Source: Bacteroidales bacterium (GTDB lineage Bacteria; Bacteroidota; Bacteroidia; Bacteroidales; UBA1402). From it: a stretch of 64,000 nt of DNA. This document shows, piece after piece, positions 52,841 through 62,355 of the stretch. A model generated the notes under the pieces. It saw nothing but the letters and a program-made list of their open reading frames with translations, ran no database searches and was not told where the DNA came from. The first letter of the stretch is position 1; each line of letters opens with the position of its first letter. The stretch spans positions 744,001 to 808,000 of the forward strand of contig JAJFTH010000003.1 in NCBI GenBank assembly GCA_021373135.1. Direction: 5' to 3'. The position numbers and the translations under genes are program-made.

Positions 52841-54082
52841 ATGAGTAAGAGTACATTTAAGATTCTCTTCTACCTGAGAAAGAATCAGGTAAACAAGGAA
52901 GGCAAGGTCTGTATTATGATTCGTTTATCGGTCAATGGTGACGTCTCCCAGTTTAGTTCCAAGTTGGATCTGGAGGCGGAACTTTGGGATGTAAAACTCG
53001 GGAAAGCTGCCGGAAATAGTCAGAAATCCCGCCAATTAAACAATCTATTGGATGATATTCACACTTCATTGAAGAACCATTATCATGATATAGAAATTCA
53101 TGAGACATCTGTGACAGCAGAGAAAGTGCGTAATGCTTTTCTGGGTTTCTCTACCAAACAATGCACACTTTTGGAACTTTTCAGGAAGCATAATGACGAT
53201 GCCCGCAAATTGGTAGGCATCAACAAGACCGAAGCCACACTCGCCAAGTATGACCGAGCCTATCGTCGTGTGGAAGAATTCATGAAAGCACAGTATAACA
53301 TTACGGACATAGCCTTAAAGGAAATCAACCACATGTTTATAACGGATTTTGGGACCTATTTGCGCACCGTTAGTAAATGTAATGAAAACACAACGGCTAA
53401 ATTTATGCAGACGTTCCGCATGATTATCCTTCTTGCTAAAAATAACGGCTGGATATTCAATGACCCGTTTTCCAATTACAAAATACGGTTAAAACGAGTG
53501 GACAGGGGTTATCTGACGGATCAGGAAATACAGCAAGTCTTGGAAAAGGATTTTGATTCCAAACGTTTGGAACAAGTTCGTGATGTCTTTATCTTTTCCT
53601 GCTTCACAGGTTTGGCTTATATTGATGTAAAACAACTGACCGCAAATAATATTTGTACTTCTTTTGACGGGAAGCAGTGGATCATGACGCACCGTCAGAA
53701 AACCGATACCCCTGTTAATGTCCCTTTGCTGAATATTCCATTAACTATCCTAAAAAAATACGAAGGGGAACTTCCCAAAGGGCAATTGCTTCCGGTGTTA
53801 AGCAATCAAAAGCTCAACTCTTATCTGAAGGAAATTGCCGACTTGTGCGGCATCCAAAAGAATGTAACCTTCCACCTTGCACGCCACACTTTCGCCACGA
53901 CAACCACTCTGTCCAAAGGTGTACCCATCGAAACCGTATCTAAAATGTTAGGGCATACGAATATCCGAACCACCCAAATATATGCCCGCATAACCAATGA
54001 GAAAATTAGCAGGGATATGCAGTTGCTTTCTAGTAAACTGGAAGAGATAGAAAAAGTTGCATTAAATAAACAGTATATATGA
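52841..54082 (+). CDS. Tyrosine recombinase (integrase) of the tRNA-Ser island
   Basis: 413 aa. N-terminal arm-binding domain (about 1-95: FKILFYLRKNQVNKEGKVCIMIRL), SAM-like core-binding domain (105-215), catalytic domain from 222. Visible active-site residues: Lys287 (RQKTD), His345 and Arg348 (FHLARHTFAT), His372 (GHTN) and Tyr381 (QIYARI). The first Arg position reads FTGLAYIDV, lacking Arg as in other Bacteroides conjugative-transposon integrases. The next gene overlaps it by 4 bp. Confidence 0.94.
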   Translation: MSKSTFKILFYLRKNQVNKEGKVCIMIRLSVNGDVSQFSSKLDLEAELWDVKLGKAAGNSQKSRQLNNLLDDIHTSLKNHYHDIEIHETSVTAEKVRNAFLGFSTKQCTLLELFRKHNDDARKLVGINKTEATLAKYDRAYRRVEEFMKAQYNITDIALKEINHMFITDFGTYLRTVSKCNENTTAKFMQTFRMIILLAKNNGWIFNDPFSNYKIRLKRVDRGYLTDQEIQQVLEKDFDSKRLEQVRDVFIFSCFTGLAYIDVKQLTANNICTSFDGKQWIMTHRQKTDTPVNVPLLNIPLTILKKYEGELPKGQLLPVLSNQKLNSYLKEIADLCGIQKNVTFHLARHTFATTTTLSKGVPIETVSKMLGHTNIRTTQIYARITNEKISRDMQLLSSKLEEIEKVALNKQYI

Positions 54083-54477
54083 AACGCGGGACAATAACAA
54101 TCAGGAATGCCAATTCAAAAAGTATTCAAGTTTCCATTGAATTGTCTGAAGATGGAACTGTCTGGATGACAAAGAACGAGATCGCCTCTTTGTTCAATGT
54201 TTATCATTCTTCTGTGGCAGCTAACCTGAAATCGCTCTTTAAATCCGGTGGACTTTTGGAAAATGAGGTGAAAAAAGAATGCCCTCACACCTTGGAGAAC
54301 GGTCAAAAATGCATAGTTGAATATTTCAACCTAGAAGTGATCCTTGCTTTATGTTACCGGATGGACAGTCCTATTTGCACTCTTTTTCGACAATGGGTAG
54401 CAAAACAAGTTTCTACATCTTTTAAAAAACATGCTCAAATAATTGTTCAGTTGGGAACAGCAACAACGATGAGCTGA
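54079..54477 (+). CDS. RhuM-like HTH protein, short form
   Basis: 132 aa. VWMTKNEIASLFNVYHSSVAANLKSLFKSG is an HTH as at the start of RhuM/virulence-associated proteins, and YFNLEVILALCYRMDSPICTLFRQWV resembles their conserved second helix pair. Full RhuM proteins are over 300 aa, so this is either a short relative or a truncated copy. Start overlaps the integrase stop (ATGA), so it is co-translated with it and could act as a recombination directionality factor; this is inference. Confidence 0.65.
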   Translation: MKRGTITIRNANSKSIQVSIELSEDGTVWMTKNEIASLFNVYHSSVAANLKSLFKSGGLLENEVKKECPHTLENGQKCIVEYFNLEVILALCYRMDSPICTLFRQWVAKQVSTSFKKHAQIIVQLGTATTMS

Positions 54478-54533
54478 TTTTCCGGTTTCGAAGCAATTGA
54501 CGCAAATAATTCCAGACCAGACAAACTATTTTA

Positions 54534-54558
54534 CAAAACGTCAAGTTATGTCGTTTTG
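54534..54558. promoter_or_regulatory. Inverted repeat upstream of the WYL gene
   Basis: AAAACGTCA (54,535-54,543) and TGTCGTTTT (54,549-54,557) pair with one mismatch across 5 nt, 36 bp before the WYL start. The half-site AAAACGACA recurs before the next lipoprotein gene, so this is a candidate WYL operator. Confidence 0.55.
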
Positions 54559-54593
54559 GTTCGTTTACTTTACAAAATCTAATATCTCTTACC

Positions 54594-55493
54594 ATGAGAA
54601 CAAAAGATTGCATTTCCCGATGCCTGCACATTGTCCGGAGGTTAAAACGAGGCCAGAAAGCCTCTTTCACAGATATTCAACGCTATCTGAACGAAATGTC
54701 GGCTTTGACCGGAGAAGACTACACGATATCGATCCGCACTTTTCAGCGAGATCTAGACGCCATCCGTGAACTTTTTCTTATCGATATCCGGTATTCCCGG
54801 ATCGAAGGGCTGTATTCTATCAATGATGAGTTTTCCGATGAAATTCAGAGCGAAAGGCTTATGGAATCATTGGAGGTATTTCATTCACTCAAAATGATGA
54901 ACAATCTCAGCGGCATATTTCACTTTGAAGCACGGCCACCCCTCGGAACCGAACATTTAAGCCGAATGATTTTCGCCATCAAAAACAAAAGGATTATCAC
55001 GCTCACCTATAATAAGAACTGGGAAAATCAGTTTACCGAACGCACCCTCCTTCCTTTGTTGCTGAAAGAATTCCGGGGACGTTGGTATGTAGTTGCAAAA
55101 CGAATGGATACCAATGCAATCCGGACATATTCACTTGACCGGGTTGTTGCGTTTAGCATACAAGAAAATCAGGCTTCCCCTCCTACCAATTTAGAGAACT
55201 ATTATTATTACTCTTTTGGCATTTACGTGAAAACAGACCCCAATCCACAGGAGGTCGCTCTGAAGTTTTCACCCGATGCGGGACGGTACATTAAAGAAGC
55301 GGTACTACATCACTCTCAGAAGGTGATAGAAGATAGCGCCGAAGCATTCGTTGTAAAACTATATCTGTCGATCACTTTCGACTTTGTAATGGAAATACTT
55401 GGCTACGGAGAGCTTGTGGAAGTGATCTCGCCGGCAGAACTCCGTAGTCAAGTATCGGATAGACTGAGAAAAGCAGTAGAAAAATACAAATAA
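54594..55493 (+). CDS. WYL-domain transcriptional regulator
   Basis: 299 aa. N-terminal winged-HTH of DeoR type (about 10-80: YTISIRTFQRDLDAIRELFLIDIRYSRIEGLYSI) and a WYL domain (about 120-215): IKNKRIITLTYNK, LLPLLLKEFRGRWYVVAKR with the W-Y-V variant of the WYL triad, and IRTYSLDRV. The C-terminal extension (about 225-299) is the WCX oligomerisation domain. These bind nucleic acid ligands and often control phage-defence genes. Matching repeats before itself and before the next gene suggest autoregulation. Confidence 0.9.
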   Translation: MRTKDCISRCLHIVRRLKRGQKASFTDIQRYLNEMSALTGEDYTISIRTFQRDLDAIRELFLIDIRYSRIEGLYSINDEFSDEIQSERLMESLEVFHSLKMMNNLSGIFHFEARPPLGTEHLSRMIFAIKNKRIITLTYNKNWENQFTERTLLPLLLKEFRGRWYVVAKRMDTNAIRTYSLDRVVAFSIQENQASPPTNLENYYYYSFGIYVKTDPNPQEVALKFSPDAGRYIKEAVLHHSQKVIEDSAEAFVVKLYLSITFDFVMEILGYGELVEVISPAELRSQVSDRLRKAVEKYK

Positions 55494-55522
55494 GTTTTTC
55501 AACGCCGAGTTATGGCGTTTGT

Positions 55523-55565
55523 CATTTGTTGTTTTGTAGCAAACAATTTAATAAAACGACAAATG
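55523..55565. promoter_or_regulatory. 13-bp inverted repeat over the lipoprotein start
   Basis: CATTTGTTGTTTT (55,523-55,535) and AAAACGACAAATG (55,553-55,565) match in 12 of 13 positions across 17 nt; the second arm includes the start ATG. It carries the same AAAACGACA half-site as the WYL promoter. A separate AACGCC/GGCGTT hairpin at 55,501-55,519 follows the WYL stop. Confidence 0.6.
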
Positions 55566-56822
55566 ATGAGAAAAAATTTAATAATAGCCTTTCTGTCGAT
55601 TATTGCTATGGGATGTAGCAAAGAATCGGAACCATCGGAGTTGGAATCCATTCAATTGGACAAGAACAACCTCACTTTACAAATTGGTGCGACGTATCAA
55701 TTTAAAGTGACCAACCAATCCGAAGAAACTCAACAGTCCGATTACATCTGGTCAACAAATAATCCCAACATCCTATCCATAACAGACGATGGTGCAGTCA
55801 AAGCATTATCGGTCGGTGAAGCAAAGGTCATTGTCAAAACTAGTGATTCCAAGTACACAGATACCTGCAGCGTTGTGGTCAGTCCAAAATACGTGGAATC
55901 TTTCACTCTTTCATATCCTTCTGCCGAGTTGGAAGTGAATCAAACCATGACCCTGTCAGCAACCTATACACCGTCGGATGCCACCTATAAGCAATTGAAA
56001 TTCGAGAGTTCCGACACAACTGTTGCCATAGTAAAAGACAGTATTGTTACGGCAAAAGTAGCTGGCAATATAACCATCAAAGCAACAACCATAGATGGCA
56101 GCAATATTTCCCGGTCGTTCCAACTCGTTGTCAAAGAAGTTCCGTTGACCGTCAATGCAACTTCCATCAGTCTTGTATCAACCAACACATTTTCTTTAGT
56201 CGTTTCTCCAAATGCTGATGGATGCACCTATGAATCCGAAAACAGTTATATCGCCTCCGTCTCGTCCGCAGGATTGATAACGGCTAAAAGAGTGGGAAAC
56301 ACGATTGTTCATATTAAAAATGCAAACAAAAATTTAGATGCAACCTGTGAGGTTACGGTTACACCCCAATACAATCTTTTCAGGGAGCCATATCTCGTAT
56401 TCGGAGCAACTCCCGCCACTATCAAAGCGTATGAGAAAAGAGTATTGGCCAGTGAAACGACGACAGGCCTCATTTATACCGGAGAAAATTCCTATCTGGC
56501 ATACCTTATTTATGTTTTTGAGAATTCAGCCTATACAACTTCCGGTTGTTTTGTCCCCACCGCTTATTCAAGTCTTTTAGGTAGTTTTATTGGTGAAAGG
56601 TATGTCTATCTTGGCACTTCCGATGGCTTCATACTTTATCTAAGCACTGATTCAAAAACCATAGCAGCATTAAAGCTTTATTCCACAACCTATTGGATCG
56701 CAATGTTCTATAAAAACACGACAGATGCCAAACTTTCATCGTCTCAGAGTTATAGCATCTTATTAAAAAAGATCGCTCCGATTGCAAAATCCATGAAAGT
56801 CCAAATGCCGGTATTTCGGTAA
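55563..56822 (+). CDS. Surface lipoprotein with BIG_2 Ig-like repeats
   Basis: 419 aa from the ATG at 55,563 (an adjacent ATG follows). Signal MRKNLIIAFLSIIAMGCSK with the lipid Cys; the longer reading upstream has no signal and begins inside the WYL terminator. Three BIG_2-type domains of about 80 residues follow: SIQLDKNNLTLQIGATYQF, ESFTLSYPSAELEVNQTMTL and TSISLVSTNTFSLVVS, each closing with the A-V-S-V/G-x-A-x-I pattern. The C-terminal 120 residues are a distinct domain with no recognised family. Probably surface exposed, under control of the WYL regulator. Confidence 0.82.
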   Translation: MMRKNLIIAFLSIIAMGCSKESEPSELESIQLDKNNLTLQIGATYQFKVTNQSEETQQSDYIWSTNNPNILSITDDGAVKALSVGEAKVIVKTSDSKYTDTCSVVVSPKYVESFTLSYPSAELEVNQTMTLSATYTPSDATYKQLKFESSDTTVAIVKDSIVTAKVAGNITIKATTIDGSNISRSFQLVVKEVPLTVNATSISLVSTNTFSLVVSPNADGCTYESENSYIASVSSAGLITAKRVGNTIVHIKNANKNLDATCEVTVTPQYNLFREPYLVFGATPATIKAYEKRVLASETTTGLIYTGENSYLAYLIYVFENSAYTTSGCFVPTAYSSLLGSFIGERYVYLGTSDGFILYLSTDSKTIAALKLYSTTYWIAMFYKNTTDAKLSSSQSYSILLKKIAPIAKSMKVQMPVFR

Positions 56823-56875
56823 AATCTATATGAAAAGATAAACACAGTTATATTCATTGTAAACTTTAAACCATC

Positions 56876-57238
56876 ATGAAACAAACCAAAAACTTTTCGA
56901 TGCTCTTTCTTTTCTTTCTTGTCTTCTCCGTTAGTTTTTTATCCTGCTCGAAGGACGATGAAGAATATTCTCTGTCAGGGACGACTTGGGAAGATCTTGA
57001 CGGTACCGTTTTAAAAACCATCAAGTTCGATCAGACTACTTGTACATACACCATATCGTCCACGGTGCTCAGCACAAAGACCACACTATCTTATGACTAT
57101 ACCATGGCATATCCCAAAGTTTATATGGATTCACAAACTACAGGGTATGCCGATTTGGAAGGCACAGTCTCGGGTGAAAATATGATCGTTGTAAATACCT
57201 CAAAGAGTACTACAATTGGGACGTTCGTAAAACAGTAA
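56876..57238 (+). CDS. Small lipoprotein, unknown function
   Basis: 120 aa. Signal ending VSFLSCSK, lipid Cys at 24. The mature part LSGTTWEDLDGTVLKTIKFDQTTCTYTISS ... YDYTMAYPKVYMDSQTTGYADLEGTVSGENMIV resembles the small lipocalin-like 'L-x-G-T-W' domains common in Bacteroidota. It lies 53 bp after the BIG_2 lipoprotein on the same strand and is probably in its operon. An imperfect hairpin (57,242-57,268) follows. Confidence 0.75.
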   Translation: MKQTKNFSMLFLFFLVFSVSFLSCSKDDEEYSLSGTTWEDLDGTVLKTIKFDQTTCTYTISSTVLSTKTTLSYDYTMAYPKVYMDSQTTGYADLEGTVSGENMIVVNTSKSTTIGTFVKQ

Positions 57239-57319
57239 ATTGTTGGAATATCAAATATTTCCAACACAAAAAACAGCATCAACCGTTAAGCATTCTTTTC
57301 AACATCTTGCCTTACAGGA

Positions 57320-57687
57320 GTAGTGCCACTCGCCTTCGATGAGCGGATTCAGAAACTGAAAAAGGTTCAACGCGGCTGCAATGTTTTCGTATACTCAATA
57401 TCCAGAAAAAGCCTAAAGAGCTGGATGGTCAGGTGCGTAACAGACTTCGGTACTGCAGCATCTGGAAACTGCGGAAGAAATTCGAACGGCGAAATAAAAG
57501 CTCGACCCTGTTGGGTATCGGCCATGTCTATGGCTGTAGCCGGACACGAATGGGCGAATAGGCTATGACCCACAAATCCCGATCATGATTACTTCTGTCA
57601 CCCTGGATAAGCTTAGAAAACGTGGATACGGGCCGATGCTCGATTGCTATCTAAAAATACGCCATCCCTCTCGATTGGATACAGTAT
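57320..57687 (+). pseudogene. Degraded group II intron reverse transcriptase, C-terminal part
   Basis: Three frames join to the maturase end of group II intron proteins: FDERIQKLKKVQRG, then IQKKPKELDGQVRNRLRYC with IWKLRKK and SRTRMGE, then PQIPIMITSVTLDKLRKRGY and GPMLDCYLKI. A TAG at 57,558 replaces the conserved Trp after MGE/G, and at least two frameshifts separate the pieces. The rest of the protein is absent. The gene is dead; it shows an intron once inserted here. No other gene is seen in 57,239-57,687. Confidence 0.8.
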
Positions 57688-58638
57688 TTAGTCATTCCAT
57701 ATTCTCATTATCTCACTATAATCAGATTTAGTCAAGAAATTCTTATAATTTGTGTTTTCATAAAGTAAATTTTCTACATAGAATTTACTATTAGAAATAT
57801 CATTTTTTTCTTTAAGCATTACATTATCCCAACTTCCTTCACCATAACTATAAATCCAACCAATCTGAATATTTTGTTCACCACTGTAATAACCATCATT
57901 ACTGAGAAATGGTTTTACTCCTAAGACAATTAAACTGTCTAAAAAATGATCTCCATATAGGTCTTGTTTCAAATCATCAACATTAATTAAATCATCAATT
58001 TTCTCTATTTCAAATACTTTTACTAATAAATTTGTTTTTCCAAATATCCTGAAATCAAATTTTAATTTTTCGAAGGGATCACTAATTATTTCAACTTTCA
58101 TTCCCAAGTTTTGCAAGAATTTATACCATTGTTTTTTAAGATTTGACAATTTTTCGGTTGTTACATTTAGTTCTTTAAAATCAGTATTTAATATCTGCTT
58201 ATCTAATTCTCTAACTTTTTTTTCCCATTTTTGTTTTGCTGACTTTATTTGTTTCGGTGTTAAATTTTGAGAAAGCTCCCTCTTAGTATGCGCTTCATCA
58301 TGGTGCTGCAGACACAAAACAACTAAATTGCTTTCTTTATTGCTCATACAGACACTCCATTCTTCAATATGATGAATAATTATGGAACGAGTACTGTCTC
58401 TACAAATACAGCAAGTTCTTCTTGACTTGTTAAATAAGTTATCAACAATTTCTTCTGAAATAGGAGGTCTACTTGAGTCAAATATTTGTTGATATAGATT
58501 TTCATCAATTCCAAGTCTTTTTCGTTTTTCAATAGAACAAGTTGATAAAGAAGTTATTGTATATCCTTCATCAACAATCTTCTTAGCAAGTTTGCTATCA
58601 ATACCTCTTGATATTAATGATTTAATTGTTCTATTCAT
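57688..58638 (-). CDS. HNH endonuclease, unknown system
   Basis: 316 aa. N-terminal helices with helix-hairpin-helix character (LISRGIDSKLAKKIVDEGYTITSLST), then the HNH domain near residues 73-120: zinc cysteines CCIC, catalytic IIHHIEEW, N in ESNLVVLCLQHHDEAH. The C-terminal 170 residues form an alpha/beta domain with no family I recognise. Very AT-rich compared with neighbours and flanked on both sides by group II intron debris. Likely a recently acquired nuclease, possibly for defence. No obvious partner gene. Confidence 0.75.
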   Translation of the reverse strand: MNRTIKSLISRGIDSKLAKKIVDEGYTITSLSTCSIEKRKRLGIDENLYQQIFDSSRPPISEEIVDNLFNKSRRTCCICRDSTRSIIIHHIEEWSVCMSNKESNLVVLCLQHHDEAHTKRELSQNLTPKQIKSAKQKWEKKVRELDKQILNTDFKELNVTTEKLSNLKKQWYKFLQNLGMKVEIISDPFEKLKFDFRIFGKTNLLVKVFEIEKIDDLINVDDLKQDLYGDHFLDSLIVLGVKPFLSNDGYYSGEQNIQIGWIYSYGEGSWDNVMLKEKNDISNSKFYVENLLYENTNYKNFLTKSDYSEIMRIWND

Positions 58639-58799
58639 CTTGATAATTATATACTAAATGGAACACAGCAAACCGTCGCACTTTCAGGCAACTGTGGTTT
58701 ATTGTACGATTGTGCCCTGCATGTGTAGTGCACACCTGTTGAAAGGTCATTAAAAGAGTCAAAAATAAAAATTAAATTTTGAATAAGGGTATATAAATA

Positions 58800-59035
58800 G
58801 GTCTATTTTTCCAGGAGGTGAAAGTCCTTTACGTGCGGGAGTTATTACCCGAAACGTTAGTAAGCCGTAAGCTGGCTTTCTGCGAATGGAGCAGGCCTGC
58901 AATATATAACACTGTATGGGTCTATATTTACGTGGCCTTGTCAATTTCGTGTCCAACCTTCCAGTTTACTTGCAAAAATCAGGTAAGGTGGAATCTCTCA
59001 GGAAATGAAACAGGAGAGTAAAATAGATAGTAATG
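58800..59035 (+). other. Group II intron 5' domain remnant
   Basis: GGAGGTGAAAGTCC at 58,813-58,826 and GTGGAATCT at about 58,989-58,997 are stretches found in domain I of bacterial group II introns, with GTTAGTAAGCC between. No reverse transcriptase follows; the helicase gene starts at 59,110. With the maturase remnant at 57.3 kb it frames the HNH gene. The piece between 58,639 and 58,800 shows no gene; it holds the HNH promoter region. Confidence 0.5.
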
Positions 59036-59109
59036 ATTTTGTATCTTCTTTTCAAAAACTTTACTGATATTTGCATGAATTGTTGATACAACTATCCGGA
59101 ATCAATACC

Positions 59110-62100
59110 ATGCAAATATTTGACAACATAACGAATAAGGTCAAAGATGATCTTTCAAAAACTATTTCCAAGGAAAGTCGCATTTCCATTGCTTCGGCAT
59201 GTTTCTCCATCTATGCCTTCGAAACACTAAAAGAACAATTAAAGGACATCTCCGAGTTGCGCTTCATATTCACCTCACCCACCTTTGTGGCTGAAAAAGC
59301 CAAAAAGGAAAAACGAGAATTTTACATTCCACGCATTAACAGAGAACGAAATTTATACGGCTCAGAGTTTGAGGTAAAGCTTCGGAACGAATTGTCACAA
59401 AAAGCCATCGCCAAAGAATGTGCCGATTGGATCAGACAAAAGGCTCACTTCAAATCAAACGTCACCAATGAGGCCATGAGCGGTTTCATGAACGTACAGG
59501 CCGAAACCGACAATACCTATTTTCCCATGAATGGGTTTACGACCGTTGATCTTGGCTGTGAAAAAGGAAATAACATCTATAACCTCGTTAATAAGTTTGA
59601 TGCTCCATTCAGTGTGGAGTATCTCAAGATTTTCAACACACTCTGGAACGACAAGGAAAAACTAAATGATGTCACGGAACAAATCATTGAGAATATCTCA
59701 ACTGTCTACCGGGAAAACTCACCTGACTTCATCTATTTTGTCACGTTGTACAATATTTTCAATGAGTTTCTGGAAAATATCTCTGAGGACGTGTTACCCA
59801 ACGAACAAACCGGATTCAAATCAAGTGTCATATGGAACAAGCTTTACAACTTCCAACAAGATGCTGCACTCGCCATTATCAACAAACTGGAGAAATTTAA
59901 CGGTTGTATTTTGGCCGATAGCGTCGGTTTAGGCAAAACTTTTACAGCTCTGGCCGTTATTAAATACTACGAAAATCGCAACAGATCGGTCCTTGTCCTT
60001 TGCCCCAAGAAGCTTAACGACAACTGGGTGACCTTTCGAAGTAACCTGCTGAACAACCCCATAGCCAAAGATAGGCTCCGATACGACGTTTTGTACCATA
60101 CAGACCTGTCAAGAGACTCCGGCACGACCAACGGATTGCCCCTTGACCGCATCAATTGGGGCAATTATGACCTGGTTGTAATCGATGAATCACACAATTT
60201 CAGAAATGGAGGTCAGACATACGGAGACGATGAAAAGAAGGAAAACAGATACCTGCGTCTCATGAATAAGGTTATTCGGGATGGAGTGAAGACTAAAGTA
60301 CTTATGCTTTCAGCGACTCCTGTAAATACCCGTTTTTACGACCTTCGCAACCAACTGGCCTTGGCCTATGAGGGTGACTCAGAAAATATAGACGAACTTC
60401 TGGACACCCAAAGGAGCATCGACGATATTTTCAGGGAAGCACAAACTGCTTTCAACAAATGGAGCAAGTTTGAGCCAAAAGATCGTACCACAGATAGACT
60501 CCTTGACATGCTTGACTTTGACTTCTTTGAAGTTCTGGATAGTGTGACCATTGCACGTTCCCGCAAGCAGATTGAAAAATATTACAATATGGAAGCTGTC
60601 GGAAAATTTCCCGAAAGGCTAAAACCCATATCTTTCCGCCCTTCACTGACCAACAAAAAAAATGCCATCAACTACAATGAGATTTACAGTCTCCTGATGC
60701 AATTAAATCTGTCTATTTACACGCCTTCCAACTATATATACCCCAGTCGGACAGAAAAATACGAGAACGTCTATGGTCGGGATATGGGCAATACCTTCTT
60801 TAAACAGTCAGACAGAGAATTGGGTATCAGACGCTTGATAAGCATTAACTTACTCAAACGGATGGAAAGTTCCGTACATTCATTCAAACTCACGACGGAA
60901 CGCATCAAGGAATTGATAGATCACACCATTGAATCCATAGACCATTACGGAAAAGAGGTTTCCCTGATTGATTTAAACGCCATCGATGATTTAGATCCGG
61001 ATGATCAGAACACCGACCTATTCACCGTTGGCAAGAAAGTGAAGATATCCTTGAATGATATGGATACCCTGTCTTGGCACAAGGATCTTGAAGAAGATTC
61101 AAAGTCATTGGAAATGCTGCTGTTGTATGTTAACGACATCACTCCTGTTTACGACAACAAACTCCAGACACTGTTGCAGGAGATTGATCGTAAAATAGAA
61201 CATCCCATCAATGACGGTAACAAGAAAATAATTGTGTTTACAGCATTCTCTGATACGGCGGAATATCTGTATGAGAATATCAGTGCATACGTCAAGGAAA
61301 AATATCAGCTCGATACAGCCATCGTTACCGGTTCATCCGATTCCAGAACAACACGTCCCAAGTTGAAAACAGACCTTAATACTATTTTAACTTGCTTTTC
61401 TCCTATATCAAAAGAAAGAAATTTGGTTATGCCCAACAACTACGAAAACATTGATATACTGGTAGCAACTGATTGTATTTCAGAAGGCCAGAACCTTCAA
61501 GACTGCGATTACCTCATAAACTACGACATACACTGGAATCCAGTAAGGATCATCCAACGTTTCGGACGTATCGATCGCATTGGCAGTCGTAACAAAGAAA
61601 TACAGCTGGTCAATTTCTGGCCGGACATGACCTTAGACGATTACATCAATCTGAAAAACCGGGTAGAGACCCGTATGAAGATAGTAGACCTCAGTGCCGG
61701 TGGTGGAGAAAACCCAATAAGTAGCGACGAAGAAAAGAATGATCTGGAATACCGCAAACAACAGCTGCAACGTTTGATGAATGAAGTTGTGGACATCGAA
61801 GAGATGAACACCGGTATTTCCATCATGGACTTGGGTTTGAATGAATTTCGTCTGGACCTACTGGAATATATGAAAGGCAACCAGGACATTGCTTATACCC
61901 CCTATGGGATGCATGCCATTGTTGGTTCAACCGATATCGCTTCAAAAGGTGTTATCTATGTCTTAAAAAACCTCAGCAACGGTGTGAATGTCTATAGTCA
62001 AAACCGCCTGCACCCGTTCTATATGGTTTACTTGTCCGAAACTGGAGAAGTCGTCTGTAACCACTTATCACCAAAGAAAATGTTGGATTTGATGCGATAC

Positions 62101-62343
62101 CTTTGCAAAGGAAAGTCAGAGCCCATCCGGGAACTCTGCCGATCTTTTAATCAGGAAACCCGTGATGGCCGAAAAATGGATAAATACTCCGACCTATTGG
62201 AAAAAGCCATCCGATCCATTATCCATGTAAAAGATGAAAGTGATATTGACAGCCTGTTTTCTTTGGGTGAAACGACAGCTTTGACCTATAAAATTTCCGG
62301 TCTGGAAGATTTTGAACTGGTTTGTTTTTTGGTGGTACGTTAA
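59110..62343 (+). CDS. PLD-like/SNF2-type helicase
   Basis: 1,077 aa from the ATG at 59,110 (MQIFDNITNKVKDDL); a TTG 13 codons earlier is less likely. N-terminal phospholipase-D-like region (about 1-165) without a visible HxK motif, so probably non-catalytic. SF2 helicase: Walker A ADSVGLGKT (about 269-277), DESH motif near 359-362, LSATPVNT, and helicase C with FTAFSDTAEYLYENI and the arginine-finger motif QRFGRIDRIGSRN. Such proteins act with DUF4391 proteins and type III restriction-modification enzymes in defence islands. The DUF4391 gene follows after 12 bp. Confidence 0.88.
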   Translation: MQIFDNITNKVKDDLSKTISKESRISIASACFSIYAFETLKEQLKDISELRFIFTSPTFVAEKAKKEKREFYIPRINRERNLYGSEFEVKLRNELSQKAIAKECADWIRQKAHFKSNVTNEAMSGFMNVQAETDNTYFPMNGFTTVDLGCEKGNNIYNLVNKFDAPFSVEYLKIFNTLWNDKEKLNDVTEQIIENISTVYRENSPDFIYFVTLYNIFNEFLENISEDVLPNEQTGFKSSVIWNKLYNFQQDAALAIINKLEKFNGCILADSVGLGKTFTALAVIKYYENRNRSVLVLCPKKLNDNWVTFRSNLLNNPIAKDRLRYDVLYHTDLSRDSGTTNGLPLDRINWGNYDLVVIDESHNFRNGGQTYGDDEKKENRYLRLMNKVIRDGVKTKVLMLSATPVNTRFYDLRNQLALAYEGDSENIDELLDTQRSIDDIFREAQTAFNKWSKFEPKDRTTDRLLDMLDFDFFEVLDSVTIARSRKQIEKYYNMEAVGKFPERLKPISFRPSLTNKKNAINYNEIYSLLMQLNLSIYTPSNYIYPSRTEKYENVYGRDMGNTFFKQSDRELGIRRLISINLLKRMESSVHSFKLTTERIKELIDHTIESIDHYGKEVSLIDLNAIDDLDPDDQNTDLFTVGKKVKISLNDMDTLSWHKDLEEDSKSLEMLLLYVNDITPVYDNKLQTLLQEIDRKIEHPINDGNKKIIVFTAFSDTAEYLYENISAYVKEKYQLDTAIVTGSSDSRTTRPKLKTDLNTILTCFSPISKERNLVMPNNYENIDILVATDCISEGQNLQDCDYLINYDIHWNPVRIIQRFGRIDRIGSRNKEIQLVNFWPDMTLDDYINLKNRVETRMKIVDLSAGGGENPISSDEEKNDLEYRKQQLQRLMNEVVDIEEMNTGISIMDLGLNEFRLDLLEYMKGNQDIAYTPYGMHAIVGSTDIASKGVIYVLKNLSNGVNVYSQNRLHPFYMVYLSETGEVVCNHLSPKKMLDLMRYLCKGKSEPIRELCRSFNQETRDGRKMDKYSDLLEKAIRSIIHVKDESDIDSLFSLGETTALTYKISGLEDFELVCFLVVR

Positions 62344-62355
62344 ATTGATTTGACA

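Noticed and set aside
57323-57568. 81-codon open frame taken as a gene
   Set aside because: It runs through frameshifted pieces of a group II intron maturase; the homologous reading changes frame inside it.
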